Below, piece after piece: positions 42,751 through 55,973 of a stretch of 64,000 nt of DNA (positions are counted from its first letter, which is position 1; each line of letters starts with the position of its first letter). The notes under the pieces were generated by a model, which was not told where the DNA came from, searched no databases, and was given only the letters and a program-made list of their open reading frames with translations. Made by a program: the position numbers and the translations under genes. Origin of the DNA: Haloterrigena sp. H1 (lineage in GTDB: Archaea; Halobacteriota; Halobacteria; Halobacteriales; Natrialbaceae); assembly GCF_005938085.1 (NCBI RefSeq), contig NZ_SMZK01000001.1, positions 2,666,001 through 2,730,000 of the forward strand. The letters are read 5' to 3'.

Positions 42751-43356
42751 ATGACCGATGCAGATTCAGAGACTGGCACCGATCCGCAACTCAACGACGA
42801 CGCGATGGAGCGGTTTCCCGTCCCCACGTTCGAAGACCTTCCCGAGGACCTCCAGGAGCGGATCGCCGAGGAGACCGACCGCTCTGGCTTTACCCCGAAC
42901 GTGTTCTCGGCGTTCGCGTACAAACCCTCGCACTTCCGGGCCTTTTTCCAGTATCACGACGCGCTCGTCGAAGATACCGCCTTAGCGCGCGAGGAGATCG
43001 AGATGATCGTCGTCGCCGTCTCCGGCGTCAACCACTGTTACTACTGTAACGTCGCTCACGGCGCGCTCGTGCGACTCTACGCCGAGGACCCGACGCTCGC
43101 AGATCAGTTGATCGCGAACTACCGAACAGCGGACATCAGCGAGGCCCACCGGACGATGCTCGACGTCGCGGTCAAACTCACCGAGCGCCCGACGGAGGTC
43201 GAACCCGCGGATCTAGAGGCGCTGCGCGAGGCCGGCTTCAGCGACGAAGCGATCTGGGACATCGGAGCCGTCACCGCATTCTACAACCTCAGCAATCGGA
43301 TGGCGATGTTCGCAGAAATGCAACCCAACGACGAGTTCCACACGCTCGGCCGATAA
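42751..43356 (+). CDS. Carboxymuconolactone decarboxylase / AhpD-like peroxidase-related enzyme
   Basis: 201 residues. NHCYYCNVAHGALVRL carries the CxxC plus His signature of AhpD-like proteins (redox pair near C91/C94), followed by FSDEAIWDIGAVTAFYNLSNR, the family tail. It probably acts in peroxide or thiol redox chemistry as a subunit of an oligomeric all-alpha protein. TATA-like cgagttatta about 30 bases before the start. Confidence 0.85.
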   Translation: MTDADSETGTDPQLNDDAMERFPVPTFEDLPEDLQERIAEETDRSGFTPNVFSAFAYKPSHFRAFFQYHDALVEDTALAREEIEMIVVAVSGVNHCYYCNVAHGALVRLYAEDPTLADQLIANYRTADISEAHRTMLDVAVKLTERPTEVEPADLEALREAGFSDEAIWDIGAVTAFYNLSNRMAMFAEMQPNDEFHTLGR

Positions 43357-43372
43357 CTCGATTCGACTTCTC

Positions 43373-43455
43373 TCATCCGGTCTACTGTAACGATGTACCC
43401 GCGCACCCGCAGGACGGGTCGCGGGTGCGCCGGAACTGACTGACAGCAGTCCGTA

Positions 43456-43458
<3 letters not shown>
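43373..43458. repeat. Palindromic element, family A (gltB 3' end)
   Basis: TCATCCGGTCTACTGT and ACAGCAGTCCGTATCA are inverted ends; the centre GCGCACCCGC/GCGGGTGCGC is a perfect stem. The last three bases are the gltB stop codon, and the left end is 17 bases from the stop of the convergent AhpD-like gene. Confidence 0.65.
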
Positions 43459-48009
<4,551 letters not shown>

Positions 48010-48030
48010 ACACTCCCGTAGCGGGATCAG

Positions 48031-48037
48031 CTATAAG
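48031..48037 (-). promoter_or_regulatory. TATA box of gltB
   Basis: CTTATAG on the minus strand centred about 26 bases before the ATG at 48009; leaderless arrangement. Confidence 0.6.
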
Positions 48038-48058
48038 AGACTAATCCATTATGACTAA

Positions 48059-48073
48059 GTGTATTATATACAC
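48059..48073. promoter_or_regulatory. Palindrome upstream of gltB promoter (site 1)
   Basis: GTGTAT and ATACAC separated by three bases, about 25 bases behind the TATA box. The size and position fit a homodimeric regulator site. Confidence 0.5.
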
Positions 48074-48084
48074 ATATAAATCAA

Positions 48085-48110
48085 TATAAGGTGATTGTAG
48101 CCACCTTATA
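48085..48110. promoter_or_regulatory. Palindrome upstream of gltB promoter (site 2)
   Basis: TATAAGGTG (48085-48093) and CACCTTATA (48102-48110), a perfect 9-bp inverted repeat with an 8-base spacer in AT-rich DNA. Likely operator or activator site; the binding protein is not identifiable. Confidence 0.5.
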
Positions 48111-48552
48111 GATGTGACATACGTGTAAGAGCTACGTTCAGCGGACGTGGCCACGACTGTTGGCACGCTGATCTCTCCGTCAAACCTGTCAAGCGAGAAC
48201 TGTCTGTTCGAACCCCCTCCGGAAAACGATGTTTCCGGCAGCGGGGTCGCTGTGTCAGAGGCACGTAGTGTTCACCCACCAGAGTGAACACCACACAAAT
48301 CTAGTCATGCGCCCCTGGTAAGCAATATGGGGCTAAAGACTTAGGTCCGAATGACAACGAAGCACACGATCGATCAGGGTCGTCTTTCCGTGATTTCAAC
48401 CGGAGTTATCACTGAGTGACACATTTCATAGGTGTCGACTCGAGTATTGATGGTGGACGCTGACGTTACTGTTGTCCCCTCGACGCGATCTCGGAGACCG
48501 ACGAGCGGCCACTCAAAACGCGGCAGTCGGGATACCCGACGGTGGTAAACGG

Positions 48553-50034
48553 TCAGTACGACTTCGCGAAGTATGCGATCTCGTCGGCGGGGTCGCCACA
48601 GACGCCACACTCGTCGACCTCGGGTTCGGGGACCTCACCGGCTGTCGTCCCGCCCTCGTCGGTCAGCGGCTGCATGACGATCTCGGCGGCGATCTTCTCC
48701 TTGATCGCTTCCTCGCAGGCCTCGTCGCCACACCACGGCGTCTTCACGTAGCCGCCGTGTTTGCCGATCGTCCCGAGAATGTCCTCCGGACTGTGGGCCT
48801 CGCGGACGTTCTCCTCCAAGTTCTCTTCGGCCGCGTCGTAGAGCTTGTCGTAAATCTCCTCGAGATGGGTGTCGACGGCGTCGACGATCTCGGCGCGATC
48901 CTCGACGGCTTCCGCGTTGTCCGGCCGGTGGACCAGCGTGACCTCCTCGTCGTCGACTTCGTAGGGGCCGATCTCGAGTCGCAGGGGAACCCCGTTGAGT
49001 TCGTGTTCGTTGAACTTGAAGCCGGGATTGCGCTCGTCGCGGTCGTCGAGTTCGACGCGGAAGCCAGCCTCCTCGAGGTCGGCGGCGATTGCCTCGGAGT
49101 ACTCGAGAACGTCGTCTTTCGTGTCTTCCTGCCAGATCGGGACGATGACGACTTGCGTGGGTGCGACCGTCGGCGGGAGCACGAGCCCCTGATCGTCGGA
49201 GTGGGTCATGATGAGCGCGCCGAGCGCGCGCCAGGAGAGTCCCCACGAGGTTGTGTACGCCGTCTGTTCGTCTTCGTTTTCGTCGGCGAACGTAATGTCG
49301 AACGCCTCGGCGAAGCTCTGCCCAAGGTTGTGGCTGGTCGCTCCCTGGACGGACTTGCCGTCGGGCATCAGCGCCTCGACGGTCGTCGTGGTGTCCGCAC
49401 CGGGGAACTTGTCGTGTTCGGGCTTTTTGCCCCGCAGGACCGGGATCGCGAGCACGTCCTCGTAGACCTTCTCGTACTGGCTCAGGCGGGTCCAGACCTC
49501 CTCCCACGCACCCTCGTCGGTGGCGTGGGCGGTGTGACCCTCCTGCCACATGAACTCCTTCGTCCGGAAGAAGGGCTTGGTCTCGGTGGCCTCCCAGCGG
49601 ACGACCGAACACCACTGGTTGAGCCGCATCGGCAGGTCGCGGTGGCTACGGGTCCAGTCGGCCATGAATGGCGCGATGATCGATTCACTGGTGGGTCGGA
49701 CGGCGAGGCGTTCCTCGAGCTCGTCGTGACCGCCCTGGGTCACCCACGCGACTTCAGGGTCGAAGCCTTCGACGATGTCCTTTTCCCGCTCTAAGAAGCT
49801 CTCGGGGATGAACATCGGGAAGTAGACGTTGTCGACGCCGGTCTCTTTGAACCAACCGTCCAGCGCGTCCTGAATGGCCTCCCAGAGGGCGTAGCCGCGA
49901 GGTTTCGTGACGATAAATCCTCCCATCGGCGCGTAGTCCGCGAGGCCCGCCTTCTGGACGACCTCGGCGTACCACTCGCCGGGCTTGTGTGATTTCGACT
50001 CGGTGATCCCGAGTTCCTGACTCTCGTCGCTCAT
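48553..50034 (-). CDS. proS: Prolyl-tRNA synthetase, archaeal/eukaryotic type
   Basis: 493 residues from MSDESQELGITESKSHKPGE; longer frames to 50349 overlap the next gene antisense. Class II motifs: RPTSESIIAPFMADWTRSHR (motif 2 region with RWE in VVRWEATETKPFFRTKEF), and a C-terminal zinc-binding domain with CGDEAC and CGVCGD. The protein ends in Tyr (AKSY), a trait of eukaryote-like ProRS. It charges tRNA-Pro. Solitary; a 52-base gap separates it from the next minus-strand gene. Confidence 0.95.
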   Translation of the reverse strand: MSDESQELGITESKSHKPGEWYAEVVQKAGLADYAPMGGFIVTKPRGYALWEAIQDALDGWFKETGVDNVYFPMFIPESFLEREKDIVEGFDPEVAWVTQGGHDELEERLAVRPTSESIIAPFMADWTRSHRDLPMRLNQWCSVVRWEATETKPFFRTKEFMWQEGHTAHATDEGAWEEVWTRLSQYEKVYEDVLAIPVLRGKKPEHDKFPGADTTTTVEALMPDGKSVQGATSHNLGQSFAEAFDITFADENEDEQTAYTTSWGLSWRALGALIMTHSDDQGLVLPPTVAPTQVVIVPIWQEDTKDDVLEYSEAIAADLEEAGFRVELDDRDERNPGFKFNEHELNGVPLRLEIGPYEVDDEEVTLVHRPDNAEAVEDRAEIVDAVDTHLEEIYDKLYDAAEENLEENVREAHSPEDILGTIGKHGGYVKTPWCGDEACEEAIKEKIAAEIVMQPLTDEGGTTAGEVPEPEVDECGVCGDPADEIAYFAKSY

Positions 50035-50086
50035 TGTGTCGACATGCAGGCAGCGCAGGCTTAAACCATGCGAAGGGCACCGGCGA

Positions 50087-50527
50087 TCAGTCGTGATCGG
50101 CGTCTTCGGCACGCTCGCGCAACCGGCGCTTCTGCCGGCGCTCGGTGACGTGATCGACGCCGTCGGCCAGTTTGTCTCTGACCTCGCGTTCGAAGGCGTC
50201 GACGTCCTCGAGAAACTCCTCGGAGAACTCCTCGACGAGTTCGAACGTCCACTGGTCGCTGATCGCGCCCGCCGGGAGATGGTCGTCGCGGAGTTCGTTC
50301 GCCCACGCCTCGTGGCCGGCTTCGCGAAGGTGGTCCTCGGCATCGCCAAGCCGGTCCATCGCGTGGCCGAGCTGGTGGTGAAACTCGAGCAACGTCCCGT
50401 AGGCTCGGTGGACGTGCTCGATACTCAACTGGAGGTCGTGAAGCGACGCTTGCTCGGTCTCGCTCAGGTCGAGGTCGTCGAGATCGGGGGCCGCTTCGGG
50501 GCCGCCGTTCGGATCGGAGTCAGTCAC
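50087..50527 (-). CDS. Hypothetical all-helical protein
   Basis: 146 residues from the GTG of VTDSDPNGGPEAAP; a second GTG at 50542 adds five residues, but a gattttcc TATA-like box 27 bases before 50527 favours the shorter form. It consists of predicted helices with heptad-like spacing (LSETEQASLHDLQLSIEHVHRAYGTLLEFHHQ) and an acidic middle (EEFSEEFLEDVDAFEREVRD). A His-rich N-terminal helix pair may bind a ligand. Family not recognised; found next to proS. Confidence 0.6.
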   Translation of the reverse strand: MTDSDPNGGPEAAPDLDDLDLSETEQASLHDLQLSIEHVHRAYGTLLEFHHQLGHAMDRLGDAEDHLREAGHEAWANELRDDHLPAGAISDQWTFELVEEFSEEFLEDVDAFEREVRDKLADGVDHVTERRQKRRLRERAEDADHD

Positions 50528-50608
50528 GCGGACGAAGACCACGGCTCGAGGGAAAATCCTGACCGTTGAACGTGCCGGATCGACGGACGGGTCGGATCGC
50601 GCTGTCTA

Positions 50609-50695
50609 CTCATACGGACTCCTGTCAGTGGGTGCCGGCGCACCCACAACCCGTCATGCGGATACGCCGGTACACAGTGACAGCAGACCGTATCA
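50609..50695. repeat. Palindromic element, family A (beta-CASP gene 3' end)
   Basis: TCATACGGACTCCTGTC and GACAGCAGACCGTATCA are the ends of an 87-base element with GTGCCGGCGC in the middle and a near complement GCGGATACGCCGG. The last three bases are the stop codon of the gene at 50693. Confidence 0.65.
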
Positions 50696-51931
50696 GACTG
50701 TGAGTCGCTTGCCCAGGGCGGGCGCTGACGCGTCGTAGCCGTCCGCGCGCAGTTCCTCGGCGAACGCCTCGCAGCGATCGCCGTGGTTGACCAGGATTGG
50801 CGTGTCGGTGTAGGACCCGAGGAACGATCGAAGCCCCGCGCGATCAGCGTGCGCGGAGAAGTCGTACTGTTCGACCTGTGCGCTGACCCGCATCACGCGG
50901 CCGTCGAGTTCGGCGCTGCCGGTCTCGAGCAGGTCGCGACCGGGCGTTCCCTCGACCTGATAGCCGGTCATGGCGATCTTGTTCGTTGGATGCGAGCGGA
51001 TCGCCGGCACGTAGGTCATCGCGGGTCCGCCGTGGAGCATCCCGCTGGTGGTGACGATCACGGTGTTTTGTTCGGCGATCCGCCGGCGCTGGCCGTCGCG
51101 ACCGTCCACGAATCGGGCGTTGCCTTTCGCCCGGCGCAGGAGGTCGGGATCGCGCAGAAAGTCGCGATTCTCGTCTCGAAGGAAGAGTTCCGTGACGCGT
51201 TTGCCCATGCCGTCGACGTAGCACTCGAGATCGTATTCCTCGCAGAGACACAGTATCTCCTGGGTGCGGCCGATGCCGAAGGCGGGGACGACGACGGTGC
51301 CACCCTCCCAGATCGTAGTCCGCAGACTCTCGGCGAACTCGCGTTCGATCTGTTCGCGTGGCGGTCGCGTCACGTCCGAGTAGGTGCTCTCACAGAGGAC
51401 GACATCGGCGTCGGGCCGGGCGGTGGTCCCGGCGAGCAATCGCTGTTCGTCGGTGTGAAAGTCACCAGTATAGAGCAGGCGGGTATCACCGTCGTCGACG
51501 AGGACGTGAGCACTACCTGGCACGTGGCCGGCGTCGAAGAAGGTAACCTCGTAGCCCGCGGCTTCGAAGGTGTCACGGTAGCCGTGGGTCTGTGAGACTT
51601 CCGCGACGCGTGCGAGTTCCGCCTCGGTAAACGGACAGTCGTAGCTCCCGCCGTGAAGCTTCAGCGTGTCGCGGGCCAGCACCATCGTGAGGTCGTACGT
51701 CGGCGGCGTCCAGTGAATCGACGGCCGCGCATCGCCCGACAGCAGCGTCGGGACGGAGCCGACGTGATCGAGGTGGCCGTGACTGACGACGACGGCCTCC
51801 GGCTCGACATCGCCGATCGGAAACGCCGGCGGGTTCCCCGAATCCATCCCGAAATCGAGCACGAGTGTGTCGTCGATGCAAATCGCGCTCCGACCGATCT
51901 CTCGCGCGCCACCCAACAACTGGACGTCCAT
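50693..51931 (-). CDS. Beta-CASP metallo-beta-lactamase ribonuclease (mRNA 3'-end processing factor-like)
   Basis: 412 residues from MDVQLLGGAREIGRSAICID; the upstream open frame to 52303 is discounted. Motif HGHLDHVG, then YTGDFHTDE and the beta-CASP pieces VVPAFGIGRTQEILC, IVTTSGMLHGGPAMTYV and DFSAHADRAGL give a complete metal site. Short archaeal members lacking KH domains resemble aRNase J or CPSF-like exonucleases that trim RNA. RNA substrate is unknown. Confidence 0.85.
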   Translation of the reverse strand: MDVQLLGGAREIGRSAICIDDTLVLDFGMDSGNPPAFPIGDVEPEAVVVSHGHLDHVGSVPTLLSGDARPSIHWTPPTYDLTMVLARDTLKLHGGSYDCPFTEAELARVAEVSQTHGYRDTFEAAGYEVTFFDAGHVPGSAHVLVDDGDTRLLYTGDFHTDEQRLLAGTTARPDADVVLCESTYSDVTRPPREQIEREFAESLRTTIWEGGTVVVPAFGIGRTQEILCLCEEYDLECYVDGMGKRVTELFLRDENRDFLRDPDLLRRAKGNARFVDGRDGQRRRIAEQNTVIVTTSGMLHGGPAMTYVPAIRSHPTNKIAMTGYQVEGTPGRDLLETGSAELDGRVMRVSAQVEQYDFSAHADRAGLRSFLGSYTDTPILVNHGDRCEAFAEELRADGYDASAPALGKRLTV

Positions 51932-52019
51932 TACCGACCGGGTTGGGTCTCGACCGGTTTGCCTCCGTTGGTTCTGCACGAGGGGTCCGTTGGGCACATC
52001 TCGAGAACGAGACCCGGCG

Positions 52020-52439
52020 CTACCGATCCCGGAGCCGACGGTCGGTCGCGGAATCGCGTGTGGACGAGAGGTCCATTCCCGGCCGATCCCGCCGCTGGTC
52101 CGGACCCAGGATGCGCTCGAGTTCCCGTTCGAATTCGCCCTCATCGAGTTCGCCGTCAACGTATCGGGCGCGAAGACGGGCTTCGGGATCGGTGTGGGAG
52201 GTGGACCGATGTGACGGGTGCCGCTCGGCGTCGGTGGCTGCGTTGTGACTGAGCACTGAGAAGAGGCCGACGGCTGCCAGTACGAAGACACTGAGGACGA
52301 CACCTGTCACGATCATCGCGAACACAGCCGCGATGATCGACAGCGCGATACCAACGACCGTTCCGACGACGCTCAGGACGAGAAGCGCGAGGAGGAGCAC
52401 GCCGAATCCGGTGACCAGGACGGAACTGAGACGTCCCAT
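52020..52439 (-). CDS. Two-helix membrane protein with C-terminal SHOCT domain
   Basis: 139 residues from MGRLSSVLVTGFGVLLLALL. Two hydrophobic segments (about 5-30, 35-65) precede DPEARLRARYVDGELDEGEFERELERIL, a SHOCT (short C-terminal) domain. Such proteins are frequent in haloarchaea; SHOCT is thought to mediate oligomerisation or nucleic-acid contact. The gene is on the same strand and 88 bases upstream of the beta-CASP nuclease start. Confidence 0.7.
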   Translation of the reverse strand: MGRLSSVLVTGFGVLLLALLVLSVVGTVVGIALSIIAAVFAMIVTGVVLSVFVLAAVGLFSVLSHNAATDAERHPSHRSTSHTDPEARLRARYVDGELDEGEFERELERILGPDQRRDRPGMDLSSTRDSATDRRLRDR

Positions 52440-52541
52440 ACGCACGGTTTGTTGGACGTGGACAAAAACCATGCGGGGCCACAGACGGTGACATTCACCC
52501 AGTAGCGACGTTCTCAAAGTCGAACGCGTACGACCGCGCTG

Positions 52542-52886
52542 TCAGGAACGATTCGAATGGAGGTCGTCCGCGCCGGCCGTCCTGGCAGCGGTTCGCTCGG
52601 TCAACCCGATGAGATAGACGTCGAGCAGACAGACGAGCAAGATGGCAAGCGGCACGGCCACGTCGGCGTAGCTCACTGCGTCGAACTGCAGTGCCGTCAC
52701 GACGAACGGTTCGTCAAGATCGAGTGCACCCGACAGCGATCGAGCGCTCAGGAACGCGACTGCGAGTGCGTACAGGACGAACCAGATCCCGCCGCGTTTC
52801 CACCGTCCGAGATAACAGTGGCCGAGACCGGCGACGAGCGCCGAAAGCGGATACGCCGGCCAGACCGGTCGCGACAGCTCACTCAT
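52542..52886 (-). CDS. Small membrane protein
   Basis: 114 residues, about three hydrophobic segments (about 12-25, 33-50, 72-95). LSALVAGLGHCYLGRWKRGGIWFVLY resembles the GxGhxYlGr..kG TM2-like pattern of haloarchaeal small membrane proteins. A tail of about 20 residues is soluble. Role unknown. Confidence 0.6.
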   Translation of the reverse strand: MSELSRPVWPAYPLSALVAGLGHCYLGRWKRGGIWFVLYALAVAFLSARSLSGALDLDEPFVVTALQFDAVSYADVAVPLAILLVCLLDVYLIGLTERTAARTAGADDLHSNRS

Positions 52887-52924
52887 TGTGCAGCCCTACG
52901 TCGTGGAAGACAATCGGTGTTGCC

Positions 52925-53224
52925 CTATTTCCGATACTTTCGAATGCCGAACCGCTCGTAGTCGCCATACGCGAGCTCGAGCGAGCCGAGCCACCAGTTC
53001 CATCGCTCTGCCGGCGTCCCCTCAGGGGCGTCCGATAGCTCGTCGACGACGAACTCGGTCGTCAGCGTCGTGCCCATGTCGGCCTCGTACTGCCCGGAAT
53101 CGGCGAGATCGACGGCCTGGCGAACGACGACCCGTGACTGGCTGGCCGTGCCGCCGAACTCCTCGCGGAGTCGCTCCTCGAGCCGCTCGGGATCGATGAA
53201 CACACGTCGACGTAGGGAGTCCAC
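52925..53224 (-). CDS. Hypothetical protein
   Basis: About 99 residues from a GTG (VDSLRRRVFIDPERLEERL); the frame continues to an ATG at 53296 but the added 24 residues are not acidic. A helix-rich N terminus (PERLEERLREEFGGTASQSRVVVRQ) is followed by ...GQYEADMGTTLTTEFVVDEL and a C-terminal WNWWLGSLELAYGDYERFGIRKYR. Haloarchaeal-type protein with no recognised family. Start uncertain. Confidence 0.6.
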   Translation of the reverse strand: MDSLRRRVFIDPERLEERLREEFGGTASQSRVVVRQAVDLADSGQYEADMGTTLTTEFVVDELSDAPEGTPAERWNWWLGSLELAYGDYERFGIRKYRK

Positions 53225-53590
53225 GTACTTGACTGTTCGAGCGGAATTGGCGTGGAACCGAACTGCGGCGATCGGCTGGGAGGATGGCTCGAGCACTGCG
53301 AGAGCCGTCTAACCGGGGGGGTGAGCAGGCACTGCACTGATACCGACCGCGAGTGAGTGAAGCGAACGAGCGGGCCGACGACCGACCCGTAGGGGAGGGA
53401 GGAGTGCTTTTGATCGACCCTAAGCGGGAGCAAAGCTCCCGCGAGGTCCGAGAGAGCTTTGCTCTCTCGAGATTTTGCCGAGGGACGGTGCGCTGTGCGG
53501 CAGCTACGCTGCCGTCAGCGCAACAGACTGCAGTGCAAAAGGCCGGTTCCGATCGATGATCTTTTGAGCGACGGCCGTCTTCCGTCGGGC
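53225..53590. other. Intergenic region upstream of rps6e with three hairpins
   Basis: A 366-base gap (294 if the upstream gene starts at 53296). It holds gcgagtgagtg-type sequence near 53349, three tandem perfect hairpins at 53424-53521, and a TATA-like cttttga 27 bases before rps6e. Confidence 0.6.
53424..53521 (+). repeat. Three tandem perfect hairpins
   Basis: Stem 1 is GCGGGAGC/GCTCCCGC (53424-53442, loop aaa). Stem 2 is CGAGAGAGC/GCTCTCTCG (53449-53469, loop ttt). Stem 3 is GGCAGC/GCTGCC (53499-53513, loop tac) nested in GCGCTG/CAGCGC (53490-53521). All have triloops. Confidence 0.6.
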
Positions 53591-53995
53591 ATGGCAAGTT
53601 TCACTGTCGTTGTCGGCGATCCCGACTCGGGGATGGCCTATCAGCTCGAGGCAGAGGACCAGGACGCAAACCGGTTTAGCGGCAAGTCGATCGGCGACGA
53701 AGTCGACGGTGGCGCGGTCGGCCTCGACGGCTACACGCTCGAGATCACCGGCGGCTCCGACGAGGCGGGCCGTCCGCTCAACAGCGAGGTCGCCGGGCCG
53801 AACCTGCAGGAAGTGCTGATGACCGGTCGACAGACGGGCTATCACCCAGAGCGTGACGGCGAGCGACGCCGCATCACGGTCCGTGGCCGCGAAGTCTCCG
53901 ACGCCGTCGCCCAGATCAACGCCTCGATCACCGAGCGCGGTAGCGCCGACGTCGACGACCTCCTCGGCGAGGGCGAGGACGAGGACGACGAGTAA
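53591..53995 (+). CDS. rps6e: 30S ribosomal protein S6e
   Basis: 134 residues. The opening [20 protein letters not shown] and [21 protein letters not shown] are typical of archaeal S6e, and the C terminus ends in an acidic run (GEGEDEDDE). It is a component of the small subunit. The open frame extends upstream to 53459 but the ATG at 53591 fits family length and has a TATA-like box 27 bases before it. Confidence 0.92.
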   Translation: MASFTVVVGDPDSGMAYQLEAEDQDANRFSGKSIGDEVDGGAVGLDGYTLEITGGSDEAGRPLNSEVAGPNLQEVLMTGRQTGYHPERDGERRRITVRGREVSDAVAQINASITERGSADVDDLLGEGEDEDDE

Positions 53996-54024
53996 CTCGC
54001 GTCGATTCACTCGATTTGTTTTCA

Positions 54025-54462
54025 ATGGCTGACCGAATTGCGAGCGATCATCCAGCAGTAGAGACGGTCCGATCGACGTGTACGGAGACGGCAACCGGCG
54101 TCAAACTCGTGGTACCGGCCGACGACCGCGATGCGTTTCCGACTGACGAGGTCGTTCGAGTCGTCCTCGATGGCGAGGAACTGTTCGCACACGTCGAGCG
54201 AGCGTTGACCGGCGACGACCTGGCCATTCCGGGCGTCTACGAGACCCCGGACAGCGCCCGCGACCCGAGCGGCGCGACCGACCGACTCACTGCATGGACC
54301 GACGACCACGACGTTCCCGCAGGCGGCTCGGTGCTGATCGACGTCGTCGAACCCGAGTTCCTCTATGGCCTTCGCGCACCCGGCGAAACGGCCTACTACG
54401 ACGCTCGGGAGCCACCAAGCGACAGTCTGAGCGAGATCGCGAAGGATCTCGAGGATCAGTAG
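54025..54462 (+). CDS. Conserved haloarchaeal hypothetical protein
   Basis: 145 residues from MADRIASDHPAVETVRSTCT. Acidic alpha/beta protein with VVRVVLDGEELFAHVERALTGDDLAIPGVYETP and a C-terminal VLIDVVEPEFLYGLRAPGET. It follows rps6e by 29 bases on the same strand, so it may be cotranscribed. No domain with a known function is recognised. Confidence 0.7.
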   Translation: MADRIASDHPAVETVRSTCTETATGVKLVVPADDRDAFPTDEVVRVVLDGEELFAHVERALTGDDLAIPGVYETPDSARDPSGATDRLTAWTDDHDVPAGGSVLIDVVEPEFLYGLRAPGETAYYDAREPPSDSLSEIAKDLEDQ

Positions 54463-54554
54463 TCGCGACTGGTCAAATCGTCGATCCAGCGCTCGAGTCA
54501 CGAGCGACGAGTCGAATACCGTCCTTTTTCCACCTCGAGTGCCAACCAGCGGGC

Positions 54555-55004
54555 ATGAGTGACCAACGCGAGGAATTTCTGGCCGGCAAGCGGCCCGATG
54601 ATGTCGCGCTCTTTCTGGCGGAATCGTACGTCTCCGACGACCGACTCGAGCAGTTCGGCGAGCGCGTCGACGACGGGACCCTGATCGTCGTCGACGGCGA
54701 GCGGGGGCGCAACGCCTTCCAAGCGGCGACCGGCACCGGCGCGATGGAGTTCGCCAAGTCCGCGATGAATACCGAGGGAGAGATCGACGCCGATCTCGCG
54801 GGTGGGCAGTGTCCGGACGCCGATGCCGATGCCGACGCCGACGGCGAGCACGCGGTCCAGTACGTCTTCGCGTTCGCCGAAGAACAAAACGAGTCGGTCG
54901 GCGGCATCTACGCCGACGGCGACGTGGTCCACGCCTACGCACAGTGTACGTGCGGGACGGCGTTTTCCGATCGGTGGAACGCGACTGAGGAGGAAGACGA
55001 CTAA
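54555..55004 (+). CDS. Conserved haloarchaeal hypothetical protein (DUF5807-like)
   Basis: 149 residues from MSDQREEFLAGKRPDDVALF. The N-terminal helical part is followed by GTLIVVDGERGRNAFQAATG and a C-terminal CTCGTAFSDRW with a CxC pair. A DADADADADGEH run in the middle is a coding repeat. Its TAA stop (55002-55004) is the first base triplet of a family B palindrome. The function is unknown. Confidence 0.65.
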   Translation: MSDQREEFLAGKRPDDVALFLAESYVSDDRLEQFGERVDDGTLIVVDGERGRNAFQAATGTGAMEFAKSAMNTEGEIDADLAGGQCPDADADADADGEHAVQYVFAFAEEQNESVGGIYADGDVVHAYAQCTCGTAFSDRWNATEEEDD

Positions 55005-55114
55005 TACTGCCGGACAAAACGGTTCATACCTCGATCACACTCAAGACGCTGTCGCCGACGGCGACAGCCGTCGAGACGCGATCGAGTGTTCACTGACTGT
55101 TGTCCGGTAGTATA
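55002..55114. repeat. Palindromic element, family B-like
   Basis: TAATACTGCCGGACAAAAC at the left and TGTTGTCCGGTAGTATA at the right are inverted ends about 113 bases apart. The centre GTCGCCGACGGCGAC is a short hairpin, flanked by CGATCACACT and its near complement. The stop codon of the upstream gene is its first three bases. Confidence 0.6.
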
Positions 55115-55218
55115 GCGATCGATTGCCGCAGTCGGATCGTGAGTCGATCACAGCGCCGGTGTTGAGACTGGCAGCTGTCGGGCGACAACTTTTGGTACCG
55201 TATAGCATAGGACCCACG

Positions 55219-55914
55219 ATGAGTGCGACCGAAACCCCGTCCGAGACCGGCCGCGGGTTCGGTCTCTCGAGCCGCGAGGCGCGTGTAATCGGCGGTGCGA
55301 CCGCGCTGATGGCAATCAACGTCCTCCTGATGTACGTCCTCGTCGCGACGCCGCTCGCGGCGGTCAACGACTACCTGTTCTCGATCCCGATCGTCGGCGT
55401 GATCGCCTACGGCGCGGCGATCATGGCCGGCCAGCTGGTCGCCGAACGGGGTGTCGAAGGCGGTGACACGGAGATCGCGCTCGTCGGGATGGTGATCCTG
55501 CAACTGGCGTTCGGGGTCTTCGGGGCCGGTGTGCTTCAATTCGCGCCTCGAGCGTCCCAGCCGACGATCCTCGTCGTGACGGCGATTATCGTGGTCGTCA
55601 TCACTGCTCTCATCGCAGCCTACGTCTACGCACGGCCGAAGACGTTCGACCACTGGGGATCGTACGCCAACTACGCGTTTATCGGCGGTCTCGTCGCGAT
55701 TCTGATCGGGACGTTCGTCGCGCCGGCGTTGCTCGCCGGCTTCGTCCTCATTTTTCTCGGCTTCCTGCTCCGGCTGGGTTGGGAAATTTGGAAGGTACGC
55801 GATCAACGGAACGCATCAGTGGCCCTGCAGACGATCGGCGTCTACATCGCCGTCGCCGGTGTCTTCGTCCACGTTCTGCAGCTGGTGATGCGGTATTTCG
55901 CGTCGCGGCAGTGA
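55219..55914 (+). CDS. Seven-helix membrane protein
   Basis: 231 residues from MSATETPSETGRGFGLSSRE. About seven hydrophobic segments with YVYARPKTFDHWGSYANYAFIGG between helices and LGFLLRLGWEIWKVRDQ near the end. The overall pattern recalls BI-1/YccA-like proteins, but no decisive motif is seen. A cttttgg TATA-like box about 27 bases upstream supports the start. Transport or stress role is inference. Confidence 0.6.
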   Translation: MSATETPSETGRGFGLSSREARVIGGATALMAINVLLMYVLVATPLAAVNDYLFSIPIVGVIAYGAAIMAGQLVAERGVEGGDTEIALVGMVILQLAFGVFGAGVLQFAPRASQPTILVVTAIIVVVITALIAAYVYARPKTFDHWGSYANYAFIGGLVAILIGTFVAPALLAGFVLIFLGFLLRLGWEIWKVRDQRNASVALQTIGVYIAVAGVFVHVLQLVMRYFASRQ

Positions 55915-55973
55915 CCGCGCAGTGGCCCGTCAATCGTCCTCACTTCGCGTTGACTGATAGCGGTACGATCGAG

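Larger units (their letters stand above)
48010..48552. other. Intergenic region between gltB and proS
   Basis: A 543-base gap, unusually AT-rich in 48040-48115. It has the gltB promoter, two palindromes, a hairpin GTGTTCAC/GTGAACAC (48268-48291) and a CCGGAAA/TTTCCGG stem near 48220. A short minus-strand frame (48106-48294) shows no protein character. Confidence 0.6.

Noticed and set aside
48106-48294. 62-codon minus-strand frame between gltB and proS
   Set aside because: Basic, Cys/Arg-rich product crossing two hairpins; no promoter and no haloarchaeal composition.
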